Shown one piece after another: positions 31,845 to 32,141 of a stretch of DNA of 32,141 nucleotides (its first letter is position 1; each line of letters starts with the position of its first letter). Below the pieces are notes generated by a model, which saw only the letters and a list, made by a program, of their open reading frames with translations, was not told the DNA's origin and did not search any database. The position numbers were made by a program, and so were the translations under genes. Source of the stretch: Limnohabitans sp. 2KL-17. Lineage in GTDB: Bacteria > Pseudomonadota > Gammaproteobacteria > Burkholderiales > Burkholderiaceae_C. Where the stretch lies: the NCBI RefSeq assembly GCF_003063415.1, contig NZ_NESK01000034.1:1-32141 (forward strand). Direction: 5' to 3'.

Positions 31845-32141
31845 GGCTACGCTGAATAAGTCCACCGCATTGGGTGCTGTTTCGTTATAGGTCGATGAAA
31901 CAACAGACCCTTGCCCTAGCGGCCGATGCAGGAGCCGGATTCGAACAATACCGTCGCGCAACCAGGCGCGACGTGTTCCTCTCCACAATGAATGAGATCG
32001 TTCCGTGGCATGCGCTATGCGAAGTGATCGAGCCGCATTACCCCAAGCCGGGCAATGGTCGCCCGCCGGTGGGACTTGAGCGTATGTTGCGCATGTACTT
32101 TGTGCAGCACTGGTTCAACTTGGCCGACGAGGCTTGCGAGG
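31845..32141 (+). mobile_element. IS5-family insertion sequence, left part, cut by the window end
   Basis: A likely left terminal repeat begins GGCTACGCTGAATAAG at 31845, directly after TTAA (31841-31844), which fits the YTAR target preference of IS5-group elements. The transposase gene starts 50 bp inside. The right end and second copy of the target site are outside the window, so the boundary is tentative. Confidence 0.7.
31895..32141 (+). CDS. IS5-family transposase, N-terminal fragment (runs off the window)
   Basis: 82 codons seen from ATG 31895 with no stop. The segment EIVPWHALCEVIEPHYPK, followed by GNGRPPVGLERMLRMYFVQHW and FNLADEACE, is the N-terminal DUF772-type domain of IS5-group transposases. 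The catalytic DDE region lies beyond the window, so intactness cannot be judged. Confidence 0.92.
   Translation, partial: MKQQTLALAADAGAGFEQYRRATRRDVFLSTMNEIVPWHALCEVIEPHYPKPGNGRPPVGLERMLRMYFVQHWFNLADEACE

Noticed and set aside
1..32141. CRISPR array or tandem repeat locus
   Set aside because: No regularly spaced direct repeats were seen anywhere; the only clear repeat groups are at 25941-25987 and 31744-31831.

Overview
The window looks like a chromosomal piece of a betaproteobacterium, most likely Burkholderiales and probably Comamonadaceae. The evidence is a GC-rich genome by eye, two orphan Bug-family (TctC-like) periplasmic receptors, a DUF2889 gene, dense same-strand gene runs with 4-bp start/stop overlaps, and a tRNA-Met of the usual betaproteobacterial form. 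The genus cannot be fixed from the sequence alone.

Layout. 1-432: an A-rich stretch with no recognisable gene, ending in a terminator for a minus-strand tRNA-Met(CAT) at 433-509. 589-1443: a 2-keto-4-pentenoate hydratase-like gene (+). 1543-5523: a minus-strand run of VWA membrane protein, carboxymuconolactone decarboxylase-like protein, Bug receptor and MFS transporter. 5581-9744: a plus-strand run of membrane-anchored S1C protease, MoxR ATPase, DUF58 protein and a second VWA protein. Together with the divergent first VWA gene this forms a MoxR/DUF58/VWA module with a protease inside it. 9798-10505: an unrecognised methyltransferase-like gene.

10575-27607 is the centrepiece: sixteen consecutive minus-strand genes. 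In transcription order they are acyl-CoA ligase, GntR/UTRA regulator, a complete Liv-type ABC importer (receptor, two permeases, two ATPases), an orphan Bug receptor, aconitase-family large and small subunits, HyuB and HyuA (ATP-dependent imide/lactam hydrolase family), an isochorismatase-family amidase, a fumarate-reductase-like flavoprotein, an isocitrate lyase/PEP mutase-family lyase, and a GNAT acetyltransferase. Ten of the junctions are 4-bp start/stop overlaps. The enzymes can be ordered into a plausible route: uptake, ring opening of a cyclic imide or lactam, deamidation, C-C desaturation or reduction, hydration of the C=C, retro-aldol/Claisen cleavage and CoA activation of the product. 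The substrate is unknown and the route is inference. Repeated 10-bp elements 22 bp apart just upstream of the GntR gene are the best operator candidate.

27629-28240: a divergent DUF2889 gene. 28273-31689: a complete type I restriction HsdR subunit (minus) with no HsdM or HsdS in view. Upstream of it lies an AT-rich intergenic block bounded by 10-bp inverted repeats, followed by the left end of an IS5-family insertion sequence that runs off the window.
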